Source: Miltoncostaea sp963823515 (lineage in GTDB: Bacteria; Actinomycetota; Thermoleophilia; Miltoncostaeales; Miltoncostaeaceae). From it: DNA of 64,000 bases. Position 1 is the first letter of the stretch. Every line of letters starts with the position of its first letter. Below are positions 16,993-25,688 of the stretch, one piece after another. The notes beneath the pieces are model-generated. The model saw only the letters and a program-made list of their open reading frames with translations, did not search any database and was not told where the DNA came from. A program made the position numbers and the translations under genes. The stretch covers positions 62,001 to 126,000 of the forward strand of contig CAWGMB010000002.1 of assembly GCA_963823515.1 (NCBI GenBank), in the 5' to 3' direction.

Positions 16993-17868
16993 GTGGACGT
17001 TCATCTCATCGATGGCACTTACGAGCTCTTCCGCAACCATATGGCGCTCCCACGCGAGGTCGCGGTGTCCTCGAGAGGGGCCGCGACGCGGGGTGTCATG
17101 CGGTCGATGCTCGATCTGCTGGAGGACGGCGCGACCCATGTCGGGGTCGCCACGGACACGGTCATCGAGTCGTTCCGCAACGACCTGTGGCCGGCCTACA
17201 AGACCGGCGCGGGTGTCGAGCCGGCCCTCCTCGACCAGTTCCCGCTGCTCGAGGAGGGTCTGCGTGCGCTCGGGATCACCGTCTGGGGCATGACGGACCT
17301 GGAGGCCGACGACGCCCTCGCCACCGCGGCCGCGCGCGCGGCCTCGGACGAGCGCGTCGCCCGGGTCGTGATCTGCACCCCCGACAAGGACCTCGCCCAA
17401 TGCGTGCGCGGCGAGAGGGTGGTTCAGCTCGACCGGCGCGCGCAGGTGGTGCGCGACGATGCGGGCGTGCGGGAGCGCTTCGGCGTGTCCCCCACCTCCA
17501 TTCCCGACTACCTCGCCCTGGTGGGCGACTCGGCCGACGGCTTCCCGGGCCTGCCGGCCTGGGGGGCCAAGAGCGCGGCGACGGTGCTCGCCCGCTGGGA
17601 GACGATCGACGCCATCCCCGACGACCCGGCCGACTGGGACGTCCGGGTGCGCGGGGCGGCGCGCCTGGCCGACTCGCTGCGGCAGGGGCGGGCCGATGCC
17701 GCGCTGTTCCGCGACCTCGCGACGCTGCGCGACGAGGCCCCCGGGGTCCTCGAGGACGGAATCGAGGAGCTCGCGTGGCGGGGGCCGGCCGGCGGGCTGA
17801 CCGCGTTCTGCGCGCGCATCGGCGGCTCCGACCTGGAGCGACGGGCGCGCGAGCTGGCGGAGCGGTAG
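16993..17868 (+). CDS. 5'-3' exonuclease (flap/PIN-type, Pol I-like)
   Basis: The 291-residue protein is the stand-alone version of the DNA polymerase I exonuclease domain. Acidic metal-binding residues lie in 'HLIDGTYELFR', 'LEADDALAT' and 'CTPDKDLAQCV', and the helix-hairpin-helix contains 'LVGDSADGFPGLPAWGAKSA'. It would remove RNA primers or 5' flaps. GTG at 16993 was chosen because the fold begins directly after; GTG at 16975 is possible. It is convergent with the FMN-reductase gene, with a hairpin between. Confidence 0.85.
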   Translation: MDVHLIDGTYELFRNHMALPREVAVSSRGAATRGVMRSMLDLLEDGATHVGVATDTVIESFRNDLWPAYKTGAGVEPALLDQFPLLEEGLRALGITVWGMTDLEADDALATAAARAASDERVARVVICTPDKDLAQCVRGERVVQLDRRAQVVRDDAGVRERFGVSPTSIPDYLALVGDSADGFPGLPAWGAKSAATVLARWETIDAIPDDPADWDVRVRGAARLADSLRQGRADAALFRDLATLRDEAPGVLEDGIEELAWRGPAGGLTAFCARIGGSDLERRARELAER

Positions 17869-17891
17869 GGCGCGCGGAGCGCGCGGGGGCG

Positions 17892-17965
17892 CCGGTGCGG
17901 GCAATGGCGCCGAGGGGCGCCGTCCTCCCGCCGCACGAGACGGACCGCCGCGGCGCCCGCACCGG
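17892..17965. terminator. bidirectional hairpin between convergent genes
   Basis: An 11-bp perfect stem (17892-17902 with 17955-17965) closes a long loop that itself holds a GGCGCC/GGCGCC hairpin around 17906-17921. It lies between convergent genes and could end transcripts from both sides. Confidence 0.5.
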
Positions 17966-17992
17966 TGGAGATCACCGGGACGGGCGCCGCGG

Positions 17993-18547
17993 TCATGCCG
18001 GGACGGGGGCCGGCTGGACCTCCGACACGAGCTGCTCGAGAACCGCGCGCAGCCGCTCGGCGGCGTCGTCGTCGTCGAGTGCGTCGCCCTCCCCCCACTT
18101 CTCGTGGGCGTGACCGAGGGCGAGGTCGCCCTCGACGACCCGCGCCCCGGACGCGCCGAGCACCTTGCGGAGCTCGGCCTGGGCCCAGACCGCACCGAAG
18201 GCGCCGGTGCTGGCCCCGATCACGGCGACGGGCATGAACCGCAGCGGACTCGTCGCCCGCGGCCGTGACGCCCAGTCCAGCGCGTTCTTGAGCTGGCCCG
18301 GGATCGAGGAGTTGTACTCCGGCGTGGCGATGAGGAGCGCGTCGGCGTCCGCGATCGCCTCCCGCAGCCGTGCGACGGCGGCGGGTGCGGGGTCGCGATC
18401 GTCGTCCTCGTCGTACGGCGGGACGTCGCGGAGGCCCTCGAAGAGGCGGAACTCCGCGCCGACCGGGAGCTCGCGCGCGGCGGTGCGCAGCAGCCGCGTG
18501 TTGTGGGAGTCGCTGCGCAGGCTCCCGGAGATTGCGAGGACGATCAT
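17993..18547 (-). CDS. NADPH-dependent FMN reductase family protein
   Basis: The 184-residue flavodoxin-like protein has 'ISGSLRSDSHNTRLLR' (FMN phosphate loop, residues 6-21), 'LLIATPEYNSSIPGQLKNALDW' (the PEYNxSxPGxLKNAxDW signature) and 'VIGASTGAFGAVWAQ'. Members reduce quinones, azo dyes or chromate with NADPH. It follows the yceI gene by four bases and is probably co-transcribed with it from the MarR-type control region. Confidence 0.92.
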   Translation of the reverse strand: MIVLAISGSLRSDSHNTRLLRTAARELPVGAEFRLFEGLRDVPPYDEDDDRDPAPAAVARLREAIADADALLIATPEYNSSIPGQLKNALDWASRPRATSPLRFMPVAVIGASTGAFGAVWAQAELRKVLGASGARVVEGDLALGHAHEKWGEGDALDDDDAAERLRAVLEQLVSEVQPAPVPA

Positions 18548-18551
18548 GGGG

Positions 18552-19097
18552 CTAGGCCTCCCCGAGCTCGAGGTGTGCGGTGAGCTTCACGTCGTCGCCG
18601 ACGGCGAAGCCGCCGTTCGGGAGCGGCGCGTTCCAGTTGAGGCCGTACTCGGTGCGGTCGATCACGCCCTCCAGCTCGACGCCGATCTTCTGGTCGTCGC
18701 CGATGGCGATCGGGCCGACGAGCGAGCCCGTCAGCCGGAGCGGCCGGGTGACGCCCTTGAGGGTCAGCTCGCCCTCCACCACCAGGCCGTCGCCGTCGCG
18801 GTGGATGTCCGAGGAGACGTAGCGCACCTCGGGGAAGCGCTGGGCGTCGAAGAAGTCCGGCGACTGGATGTGACCGGTGAGGTTCTCGTCGGCGGTCACG
18901 ACGCTGGCGACCCGGCCGGCGGCCTCGAGACGGGCCCTGCCGTCCTCCGCTCCCGTCAGGGTGGCGTCGAAATCGGTCAGGGATCCCCGGAAGGTGGCGA
19001 CCACCATGTGCTTGACGGAGAATCCGAACGTCGAGTGGACCGGGTCGCTCGTCCAGGTGCCCGTCGGTACGGCGGCGATCTGCTCGGTGGTGCTCAT
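18552..19097 (-). CDS. yceI: YceI family lipid-binding protein
   Basis: The 181-residue protein matches YceI end to end: 'WTSDPVHSTFGFSVKHMVVATFRG', 'DFFDAQRFPEVRYVSSDI', 'LTLKGVTRPLRL' and 'YGLNWNAPLPNGGFAVGDDVKLT'. YceI folds as a lipocalin-like barrel that binds polyisoprenoid lipids. There is no signal peptide, so this copy is likely cytoplasmic, as in many actinobacteria. ATG has AGGAGA upstream. A promoter with TTGACC-17-TAGCTT overlaps inverted repeats and a divergent marR gene. Confidence 0.93.
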   Translation of the reverse strand: MSTTEQIAAVPTGTWTSDPVHSTFGFSVKHMVVATFRGSLTDFDATLTGAEDGRARLEAAGRVASVVTADENLTGHIQSPDFFDAQRFPEVRYVSSDIHRDGDGLVVEGELTLKGVTRPLRLTGSLVGPIAIGDDQKIGVELEGVIDRTEYGLNWNAPLPNGGFAVGDDVKLTAHLELGEA

Positions 19098-19124
19098 CGT
19101 GTTTTCTCTCCTGGTGGGTTATTG

Positions 19125-19167
19125 TTGACTACGCAATCAAGCTAGCGAGCTTCATTTGACTGGTCAA
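19125..19167 (-). promoter_or_regulatory. yceI promoter with overlapping MarR-type operators
   Basis: On the minus strand TTGACC (19167-19162) and TAGCTT (19144-19139) are 17 bases apart, a good sigma-70-type promoter. The -35 lies inside a palindrome TTGAC-TG-GTCAA (19156-19167). The -10 and start region overlap a second TTGA...TCAA inverted repeat (19125-19140). The first palindrome also covers the start of the divergent marR gene, so one protein could repress both directions. Confidence 0.6.
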
Positions 19168-19647
19168 GTGTTGAGCCCACAAGTTAACGCGGCGGTCACG
19201 GCGTGGGTCCGGATGGCGGGCGCGCATGCCGCCATGACGCGCGCGTTCAACGCCGACCTGCAGGCGGCCGGCGCGATCACGGTCACCGACTTCGAGGCGC
19301 TGCGGCGCCTCGCCGCGGCGGAGGGCGGCCGCATGCGGCGCGTCGATCTCGCCCCGGCGGTCGGACTGACCGCCTCCGGGGTCACCCGCCTGCTCGACGG
19401 GCTCGAGAAGGCGGGACTCGTGCGCAAGGAGCAGTGCACCAGCGACCTGCGGGTGACCTACGCGGCCATCACCGACGCCGGCCGCGCCCACCTGCGCTGC
19501 GCCGCCGAGTCGCACCTCGAGAGGCTGGCGGCGATCTTCGCGGAGCGCTTCACGCCCGAGGAGGTCGACCGGCTGGCGGAGCTCCTCGGGCGCCTGCCCG
19601 GCGCCGAGGACGACGCCTCGTCCTGCCCCGGGATCTCCCCGGACTGA
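19156..19647 (+). CDS. MarR family transcriptional regulator
   Basis: The 163-residue protein has a winged helix with 'RRVDLAPAVGLTASGVTRLLDGLEKAGLVRKEQCTSDLRVTYAAITDAG', containing the conserved wing Asp-x-Arg ('SDLR'), and flanking dimerisation helices. The start is uncertain: TTG at 19156 (given), GTG at 19168, or the ATG at 19213. It is divergent from yceI and the FMN reductase gene, and palindromes in the gap make it the likely regulator of that pair, perhaps in response to quinone or electrophile stress, which is an inference. Confidence 0.85.
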   Translation: MTGQVLSPQVNAAVTAWVRMAGAHAAMTRAFNADLQAAGAITVTDFEALRRLAAAEGGRMRRVDLAPAVGLTASGVTRLLDGLEKAGLVRKEQCTSDLRVTYAAITDAGRAHLRCAAESHLERLAAIFAERFTPEEVDRLAELLGRLPGAEDDASSCPGISPD

Positions 19648-19744
19648 ACCGCGCGGGACGGGGAGCCGGGCCCCGGCGTGGTTGACGGCGACCCCGGGGG
19701 GAAAGGTAGCGTCGGAGCCGCCCCCCTGAAGAGGAGTACGTGCG

Positions 19745-21532
19745 ATGTCCCATTCCCGGACCCCACGCCGGCGCGCCCAGCGCCTGCGCATCGCGCTCGG
19801 ACTGGCGCTCGCGGCGCCATGCCTGGCGCTCGCCGCAACTCCGGCGCTCGCCGACCCACTCGGCGTCCAGGTCCAGATCTCCTCGCAGGGGCCCCGCCGG
19901 AAACGCGGCTTCGATGCCTTCGAGGCCGACCTGGCCTACAACCCGGCGGCCGATCAGTACCTGGCGGTCTGGCAGGGCGATACGACGACCGCGGGTGAGG
20001 ACGAGATCTTCGGGCGCCTGCTCGACGGCGCGGGAAATCCGCTCGGCGGCATCTTCCGCATCTCGACGATGGGTCCCGACGGCAACACGGCCCACGTCGC
20101 CTCCGACCCGGCCGTGGCCTACAACAGCGCCAGCAACGAGTACCTGGTGGTCTGGGACGGCGACGACGTCGACGGCGAGACCGAGATCTACGGCCAGCGG
20201 ATATCGGCCACGGGCACCGAGGTCGGCGCCGACGATTTCCGCCTCTCCGACATGGGCCCCGACGGTAACACGGCCTTCGACGCGTTCGATCCGGACGTCG
20301 CCTACAACCCGGGAGCCGGTGAGTACCTGGTCACTTGGGAGGGCGACGACGACACGGGCGGTCTCGTCGACGGCGAGAACGAGATCTACGTCCAGCGACT
20401 CGACGCCTCGGGCGCCCAGCTCGGCGTCAACGACCGGCGCGTCTCGGACGTCGGCGCCGACGGCGACGCGGCCCGCGACGCCGGCGACCCCGCCCTGGCC
20501 CACAACACCGTCGACAACCAGTTCCTGGTGGTCTGGGAGGGCGACGAGGTCGATGGCGAGAACGAGATCTACGGCCAGCGCCTCGCCCAGAACGGCGGGC
20601 CGCTGGGCGCCAACGACTTCCGCATCTCCGACATGGGGCCCGACGGGAGCGCCGACTACGACGGGGACGATCCGGCCGTCGCCCATCTCGCCCCCACCAA
20701 CGAGTACCTCGTCGTGTGGGAGGGCGACGACGACACCCCGCCGCTCGTGGAAGGGGAGGATGAGATCCGCGGTCAGCTCCTGGGCGGCGCGGCCGCCGAG
20801 GAGCGCGGCGTCAACGACTTCCGCATCTCCGACATGGGCCCCGACGGCAACACGGCCTTCGACGCGTTGAACCCCGAGCTCGTGGCCAACCCACGGGCGG
20901 GGGAGTACATGGTCTCCTGGCAGGGCGATGACGACACCCCCCCGCTGGTGGACGGCAAGAATGAGATCTTCGGCCAGCGCGTGAGCGCCATCGGCACCGA
21001 CATCGGCACCAACGACTTCCGCATCTCGGTCACCGAGACCGCCGCCAACATCAACGCCGGGGCGTTCAGCCCCGCACCGACGGCCTACAACAGCCAGCGC
21101 AACGAGTACCTGACCGGCTGGGAAGCCGACGGCGACGTCGCCCCGCAGGTCGACAACGAGTACGAGATCTTCGCGCGTCGCTCCTCGGCGGGCACGGCGG
21201 CCGCGCCGCCGCCGCCGATCTGCGCCGCCGCCCCGACGCCGCCCACGCCCTCGACCGGTGGCACCGTGACCCTGACCACCGCCCAGCTGCGCATCAACCA
21301 GCGCATCTACGCCGCGGCCATCAAGCGCGCCGAGGCGATCAACGGGTGGCTCGATGCCGGCGTGGAGCCGCGCGACCTGTGCGCCGGGGGCCTGACGGCG
21401 TCCTCCTTCCACTCGGGGGTCACCACCGGGCCGGGGGGCAACGGGCCGCTCGATCGCGGCCTCGGCGCCCAACCCGCGCCCGATCACCCCCGACGCGCTC
21501 GCCACCAAGACGCAACGTCATCTTCACGCTGA
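19745..21532 (+). CDS. secreted beta-repeat protein, C-terminus frameshifted
   Basis: The protein starts with a signal peptide (RIALGLALAAPCLALAATPALA) and continues with about seven repeats of 60-65 residues, each with 'RISDMGPDGNTAFDA', 'DPxVAYNPxxxEYLVxWEGDDD' and 'ENEIYGQRL'. The acidic DxD and GPDGN segments could bind calcium, and the repeats may build a beta-propeller-like structure. Near residue 510 a Pro-rich linker leads to the 'TTAQLRINQRIYAAAIKRAEAI' module. The frame then breaks: compared with the intact paralogue at 53679-55829, the remaining modules lie in other frames downstream. Start ATG follows GAGGAG; a TAGCGT box lies at 19708. Confidence 0.75.
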   Translation: MSHSRTPRRRAQRLRIALGLALAAPCLALAATPALADPLGVQVQISSQGPRRKRGFDAFEADLAYNPAADQYLAVWQGDTTTAGEDEIFGRLLDGAGNPLGGIFRISTMGPDGNTAHVASDPAVAYNSASNEYLVVWDGDDVDGETEIYGQRISATGTEVGADDFRLSDMGPDGNTAFDAFDPDVAYNPGAGEYLVTWEGDDDTGGLVDGENEIYVQRLDASGAQLGVNDRRVSDVGADGDAARDAGDPALAHNTVDNQFLVVWEGDEVDGENEIYGQRLAQNGGPLGANDFRISDMGPDGSADYDGDDPAVAHLAPTNEYLVVWEGDDDTPPLVEGEDEIRGQLLGGAAAEERGVNDFRISDMGPDGNTAFDALNPELVANPRAGEYMVSWQGDDDTPPLVDGKNEIFGQRVSAIGTDIGTNDFRISVTETAANINAGAFSPAPTAYNSQRNEYLTGWEADGDVAPQVDNEYEIFARRSSAGTAAAPPPPICAAAPTPPTPSTGGTVTLTTAQLRINQRIYAAAIKRAEAINGWLDAGVEPRDLCAGGLTASSFHSGVTTGPGGNGPLDRGLGAQPAPDHPRRARHQDATSSSR

Positions 21533-21933
21533 GCACGGAGCAGCTCCAGATCAACCAGCGGATCGCCGCGCGGGCGGTGCGCGAGGCCAACGCCCTGCGG
21601 GTGCGCCTGACCGCCAAGCTGTCCGGCGGAGACGTCGATGACGCCGCCGTCACCGCCGGCAAGATCAGCACCTCGGTGGCGATCCTGGGGGCGACACCGG
21701 CCGCCACGCTGCCGCCCAAGACGAAGACCGTCGTCAAGCCGGCCATCAAGAAGACGGGGGTCACCTTCACCCTGAGCGCCGCCCAGCTGGGCATCAACCA
21801 GAAGATCGGCCAGGCGGCGATCCGCCGCCTCAACACCAGCCGCGACACCCTGCTCGACCGGGCTGAAGACCGACCGACTTCAAGGCCGCGACCATCACCG
21901 CCGTCGACCTGCGCCCCGGGGGTGGCTCCGTAG
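21512..21933 (+). pseudogene. displaced C-terminal modules of the secreted repeat protein
   Basis: This segment encodes 'VIFTLSTEQLQINQRIAARAVREANAL' and 'VTFTLSAAQLGINQKIGQAAIRRLNT', clearly matching the tail of the paralogue at 53679-55829. It is out of frame with the upstream part. Apparent single-base shifts lie near 21466-21475, 21505-21513 and 21855-21870, where the last module ('TDFKAATITAVDLRPG') moves to yet another frame. Either real decay or base-calling errors could explain this. Confidence 0.7.
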
Positions 21934-21948
21934 GCGTCGATCGGCGTC

Positions 21949-21978
21949 GACCGCGCGCATCAATTGACGCGCGCGGTC
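21949..21978. terminator. bidirectional hairpin before typA stop
   Basis: A perfect 10-bp stem GACCGCGCGC / GCGCGCGGTC encloses a 10-base loop containing CAATTG. An outer TAGGCG/CGCCTA pair (21931-21936 with 21982-21987) can extend it. It lies between the convergent secreted-protein locus and typA. Confidence 0.65.
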
Positions 21979-21984
21979 AACCGC

Positions 21985-23820
21985 CTACCTCGGCGCCGCT
22001 CCGGCGGGGCGCTTGTTGAGCCTCGCCCGGCGGCTCGCCGTCATCTCGACCTTGCGCAGGCGCACGGCGCTCGGGGTCACCTCGACGCACTCGTCGTCGC
22101 GCACGAACTCGAGCGCCTGGTCGAGGGAGATCCGCTTGGGCGGCACCAGCCGCACCAGCTCGTCGCTCGTCGAGGAGCGCATGTTGCTGAGCTTCTTCTC
22201 CTTGGTCGGGTTCACGTCGAGGTCGTCGCCCCGGCCGTTCTCCCCGATGATCACGCCCTCGTAGACGGCCTCGCCCGGACCGACGAACAGCGTCCCCCGC
22301 TCCTGCAGGCCGAAGAGCGCGAAGTTGGTCGTCTGGCCGGAGCGGTCGGCGATCAGGCTGCCGCGAGGGCGGGTCCGGATCTCCCCGAGCCACGGCTCCC
22401 AGCGGTCGAACACGTGGTGCAGCAGGCCGGTGCCGCGCGTCTCGGTGAGGAACTCCGTGCGGAAGCCCACCAGGCCGCGGGCCGGCATGAGGTACTCCAT
22501 GCGCGCCCATCCGGTCCCGTGGTTCACGATCTGCTCCAGGCGCCCCTTGCGCAGGGCGAGCAGCTGGGTGACCACACCGAGGAAGTCCTCGGGCACGTCG
22601 ATCGACGCGCGCTCGATCGGCTCGCAGATCTTCCCGTCGATCTCGCGCGTGAGCACCTGAGGCTTGCCGACGGTGAGCTCGAAGCCCTCGCGGCGCATCG
22701 TCTCGACGAGGACGGCGAGCTGCAGCTCGCCGCGGCCCTGGACCTCCCAGGCGTCGGGGCGCTCGGTGGGGAGCACGCGCAGCGAGACGTTGCCGATGAG
22801 CTCCTGGTCGAGGCGGTCGGAGACCTGACGCGCCGTGAGCCTCTTGCCCTCCTTGCCGGCCAGCGGCGAGGTGTTGATGCCGATCGTCAGCGACAGGCTG
22901 GGCTCGTCGACCGAGATCACGGGCAGCGGCCGGGGATCGTCGAGGTCGGCGAGGGTCTCGCCGATCGTGACCTCCGGCAGGCCGGCGACGGCGACGATCT
23001 CACCGGGGCCGGCCGACTTCGCGGCCACCCTGTCGAGCGCCTCGGTGACGTAGAGCTCGCTCACCTTGGCGGGGACGATCGTGCCGTCGGCGCGGCACCA
23101 CGCGACGGTCTGGCCGGTCGAGATCGTGCCCTCGTGGACGCGGCAGATCGCCAGGCGCCCCACGTAGCTCGACGCCGCGAGGTTGGTAACCAGGGCCTGG
23201 AGGGGGGCACCCTCCGTGTAGCTCGGCGCCGGAATGTGCGCGCGCAGCACGTCGAAGAGGGGCTCGAGGTCGGTGCCGCGGTCATCCGGCGTCAGCGATG
23301 CCTGCCCGTCGCGGGCAACGCAGTAGACGATCGGGAACTCGATCTGCGACTCGTCGGCGTCGAGGTCGAGGAAGAGCTCGTAGACCTCGTCCACGACCTC
23401 CTTCACCCGGGCGTCCGGGCGGTCGACCTTGTTCACCACGAGCACCACCGGCAGCCGGGCGCTGAGCGCCTTGCGCAGCACGAACCGCGTCTGCGGCAGG
23501 GGGCCCTCGGACGCGTCCACCAGCAGCAGCACGCCATCGACCATATGAAGGCCGCGCTCGACCTCCCCGCCGAAGTCGGCGTGCCCCGGGGTGTCGATGA
23601 TGTTGATCTTGAGCCCGCCATGGCGCACGGCGGTGTTCTTGGCGAGGATCGTGATCCCCTTCTCGCGCTCGAGATCGGTCGAGTCCATGACGCGCTCGTT
23701 CACCGACTCGTTGTCGCGGAAGGCTCCTGACTGCCAGAGCATCGCGTTGACGAGCGTGGTCTTTCCGTGGTCGACGTGGGCCACGATCGCCACGTTCCTG
23801 AGGTCTTCTCGTGTCAGCAT
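21985..23820 (-). CDS. typA: translational GTPase TypA/BipA
   Basis: The 611-residue protein matches TypA/BipA in length and order. G1 is 'AHVDHGKTT' (residues 14-22), G2 lies in 'EREKGITI', G3 is 'DTPGHADFGGEVER' and G4 is 'NKVDRPDAR'. EF-G-like domains III and V follow, then the BipA-specific C-terminal domain ('SLIADRSGQTTNFALFGLQERG', 'NPTKEKKLSNMRSS'). BipA binds ribosomes and helps large-subunit assembly under cold or stress. The ATG is preceded by TAGCAT seven bases upstream with no Shine-Dalgarno, so the mRNA may be leaderless. Confidence 0.96.
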   Translation of the reverse strand: MLTREDLRNVAIVAHVDHGKTTLVNAMLWQSGAFRDNESVNERVMDSTDLEREKGITILAKNTAVRHGGLKINIIDTPGHADFGGEVERGLHMVDGVLLLVDASEGPLPQTRFVLRKALSARLPVVLVVNKVDRPDARVKEVVDEVYELFLDLDADESQIEFPIVYCVARDGQASLTPDDRGTDLEPLFDVLRAHIPAPSYTEGAPLQALVTNLAASSYVGRLAICRVHEGTISTGQTVAWCRADGTIVPAKVSELYVTEALDRVAAKSAGPGEIVAVAGLPEVTIGETLADLDDPRPLPVISVDEPSLSLTIGINTSPLAGKEGKRLTARQVSDRLDQELIGNVSLRVLPTERPDAWEVQGRGELQLAVLVETMRREGFELTVGKPQVLTREIDGKICEPIERASIDVPEDFLGVVTQLLALRKGRLEQIVNHGTGWARMEYLMPARGLVGFRTEFLTETRGTGLLHHVFDRWEPWLGEIRTRPRGSLIADRSGQTTNFALFGLQERGTLFVGPGEAVYEGVIIGENGRGDDLDVNPTKEKKLSNMRSSTSDELVRLVPPKRISLDQALEFVRDDECVEVTPSAVRLRKVEMTASRRARLNKRPAGAAPR

Positions 23821-23827
23821 CCGAGGG

Positions 23828-23833
23828 ATGCTA
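23828..23833 (-). promoter_or_regulatory. candidate -10 box of leaderless typA mRNA
   Basis: On the minus strand TAGCAT is followed by seven bases and the typA ATG. The gap (CCCTCGG) holds no ribosome-binding site. Confidence 0.45.
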
Positions 23834-23870
23834 CGCGCTTCTGGGCGGAGCGCCGCCCGGAGGGACCCGC

Positions 23871-24167
23871 TCAGCCCGCCCGGCGCTGCTCCTGGCTCAC
23901 CGCGACGAGGCGCCCGCCGACCTCGTCCACCCGCCCCGTGGCGATCATCAGGCCGAGCGCGACCTGGATGCCCTGGGGCGAGACGGCCGAGCGCGGGACG
24001 CCCAGCTCGTCGGCCACCGCGCCGGCCAGCGAGCGCGTGAGGATGCCGCCCGGCGTCACCGCGACGCATACCGAGATGGCCGCCTCGAGGACCGCCGGGT
24101 CGGACACGGGGCCGTCCCCGACCGCCCGGAGTCGCCGTGCCTGCGAACCACCGCGTGCGTCTTCCAT
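23871..24167 (-). CDS. small hypothetical protein
   Basis: The 98-residue protein is not recognised. It contains 'VLEAAISVCVAVTPGGILTRSLAGAVADELGV' followed by 'GIQVALGLMIATGRVDEVGGRLVAV', which reads like a small winged-helix (a helix pair and a beta hairpin), but no family can be named. The ATG at 24167 has GGAGG ten bases upstream; a longer in-frame version to 24290 is Arg-rich and unlikely. It lies directly upstream of typA on the same strand and is divergent from metY. Confidence 0.5.
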   Translation of the reverse strand: MEDARGGSQARRLRAVGDGPVSDPAVLEAAISVCVAVTPGGILTRSLAGAVADELGVPRSAVSPQGIQVALGLMIATGRVDEVGGRLVAVSQEQRRAG

Positions 24168-24266
24168 CGTCTCGTGCCTCCGTCGTGCCTGGTGGGGCGG
24201 GAATCCTACCTCGCGCCCCGGACGAACACATGTTCGCCATGCGGCGGTGCTTTCCTTCACGAGCCT

Positions 24267-24295
24267 TTGACGCTCCCGCGGGTGCCGCATACGAT
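24267..24295 (+). promoter_or_regulatory. sigma-70-type promoter of the sulfhydrylase gene
   Basis: TTGACG (24267-24272) and TACGAT (24290-24295) are separated by exactly 17 bases. The expected transcript start near 24302 gives a leader of about 45 bases that contains the AAGGAG site before the ATG at 24347. This is the best housekeeping-type promoter in the window. Confidence 0.75.
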
Positions 24296-24346
24296 TCTCG
24301 GGATTCTTCGCTGGCTTTACTGTGTTTTTCTCCCGGAAGGAGCTCG

Positions 24347-25642
24347 ATGAGCGCCGAGTCCCCGTCTCCGCGTCCGGAGACCATCTCGCTTCACGGCGGT
24401 CAGGTCCCGGACCCGACGACCAACGCCCGCGCCGTCCCGATCTACCAGACCGTCGGGTACGCCTTCGACGACACCCAGCACGCGGAGGACCTCTTCGCGC
24501 TCGCCGTCCCCGGCAACATCTACACCCGGATCATGAACCCGACCTGGGACGTGCTCGAGCAGCGGGTCGCCGCGCTCGAGGGCGCGGTGGCGGCGTGCGT
24601 CACCGCATCCGGCCAGGCCGCCGTGACCTACGCGGTGCTGAACGTGACGCGAAGCGGGGACAACATCGTCGCCCTGTCGACGCTCTACGGGGGCACGTAC
24701 AACCTGTTCGCGCACACCCTGCCGCAGTACGGCATCGAGGTGCGGCTCGTCAACCCGGACGCGCCGGGCGATCTGGCCCGGCACGTGGACGCGAACACCA
24801 AGCTGGTCTTCGCCGAGACGATCGGCAACCCGCGGATGAACGTCGTCAACGTCAACGCCTGGTCGGACGCGGCCCACGCCCTCGGCCTGCCGCTGGTCGT
24901 GGACAACACGATCCCGACACCGATCCTCACCCGGGGCCGCGACCACGGCGCCGACATCGTCATCCACTCGCTGACCAAGTTCATCGGCGGCCACGGCACC
25001 TCGATCGGCGGCATCGTCGTGGACAACGGGACCTTCGACTGGACGGCCCACTCCGACCGCTTCCCGGGCCTCACGAAGCCGGACCCGTCGTACCACGGCG
25101 TGGTCTGGAGCGACGCGCTCGGGCCGGCGGCCTACATCGGCCGCGTGCGCACGGTGCTGCTGCGCAACACCGGCGCGGCGCTGTCGCCGTTCAACGCCTT
25201 CCTCTTCCTGCAGGGCATCGAGACGCTGCCCCTGCGGATGGAGCGCCACTGCGAGAACGCCCTCGCCGTGGCGAAGCACCTCGAGGCGCACCCCCAGGTG
25301 ACCTGGACCTCCTATCCGGGCCTGCCTTCCTCGGAGTACCACGAGGTCGCCACCCGGATCCTCACGGGCGGCTACGGGGCGCTCCTCACGTTCGGCATCA
25401 AGGGCGGCCGCGACGCGGGGCGGAAGTTCATCGACGCCCTTGGCTTGTTCAGTCACATGGCCAACATCGGCGACGCCAAGTCGCTGGCGATCCACCCGCC
25501 GACCACCACGCACTCACAGCTCAACGAGGCCGAGCTGGAGAAGGCCGGCGTCTCGCAGGACATGGTGCGGCTGTCGGTGGGCATCGAGCACATCGACGAC
25601 ATCCTGGCCGACATCGACCAGGCGCTGGCCGCGGCGGCCTGA
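24347..25642 (+). CDS. metY: O-acetylhomoserine sulfhydrylase / aminocarboxypropyltransferase
   Basis: The 431-residue protein is a Cys/Met-metabolism PLP enzyme. It has 'AVPIYQTVGYAFDDTQHAEDLFAL', the substrate-binding 'NIYTRIMNPTWDVLEQRVAALEG', 'ALSTLYGGTYNLF' and the PLP-lysine motif 'HSLTKFIGGHG'. The length and the 'DAGRKFIDALGLFSHMANIGDAKSL' segment are typical of MetY, which forms homocysteine from O-acetylhomoserine and sulfide. ATG follows AAGGAG by a few bases. It stands alone behind a TTGACG-17-TACGAT promoter, and I see no SAM-riboswitch in the short leader. Confidence 0.93.
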   Translation: MSAESPSPRPETISLHGGQVPDPTTNARAVPIYQTVGYAFDDTQHAEDLFALAVPGNIYTRIMNPTWDVLEQRVAALEGAVAACVTASGQAAVTYAVLNVTRSGDNIVALSTLYGGTYNLFAHTLPQYGIEVRLVNPDAPGDLARHVDANTKLVFAETIGNPRMNVVNVNAWSDAAHALGLPLVVDNTIPTPILTRGRDHGADIVIHSLTKFIGGHGTSIGGIVVDNGTFDWTAHSDRFPGLTKPDPSYHGVVWSDALGPAAYIGRVRTVLLRNTGAALSPFNAFLFLQGIETLPLRMERHCENALAVAKHLEAHPQVTWTSYPGLPSSEYHEVATRILTGGYGALLTFGIKGGRDAGRKFIDALGLFSHMANIGDAKSLAIHPPTTTHSQLNEAELEKAGVSQDMVRLSVGIEHIDDILADIDQALAAAA

Positions 25643-25688
25643 CGGAGCGCCGGAGGGGGGTTGCGTCGCGTGGGCCGCGGGGTGGAGC

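Noticed and set aside
24168..24346. SAM or other sulfur riboswitch upstream of the metY-like gene
   Set aside because: The leader after the TTGACG-17-TACGAT promoter is only about 45 bases, too short for a known aptamer, and no k-turn or conserved SAM core is visible.
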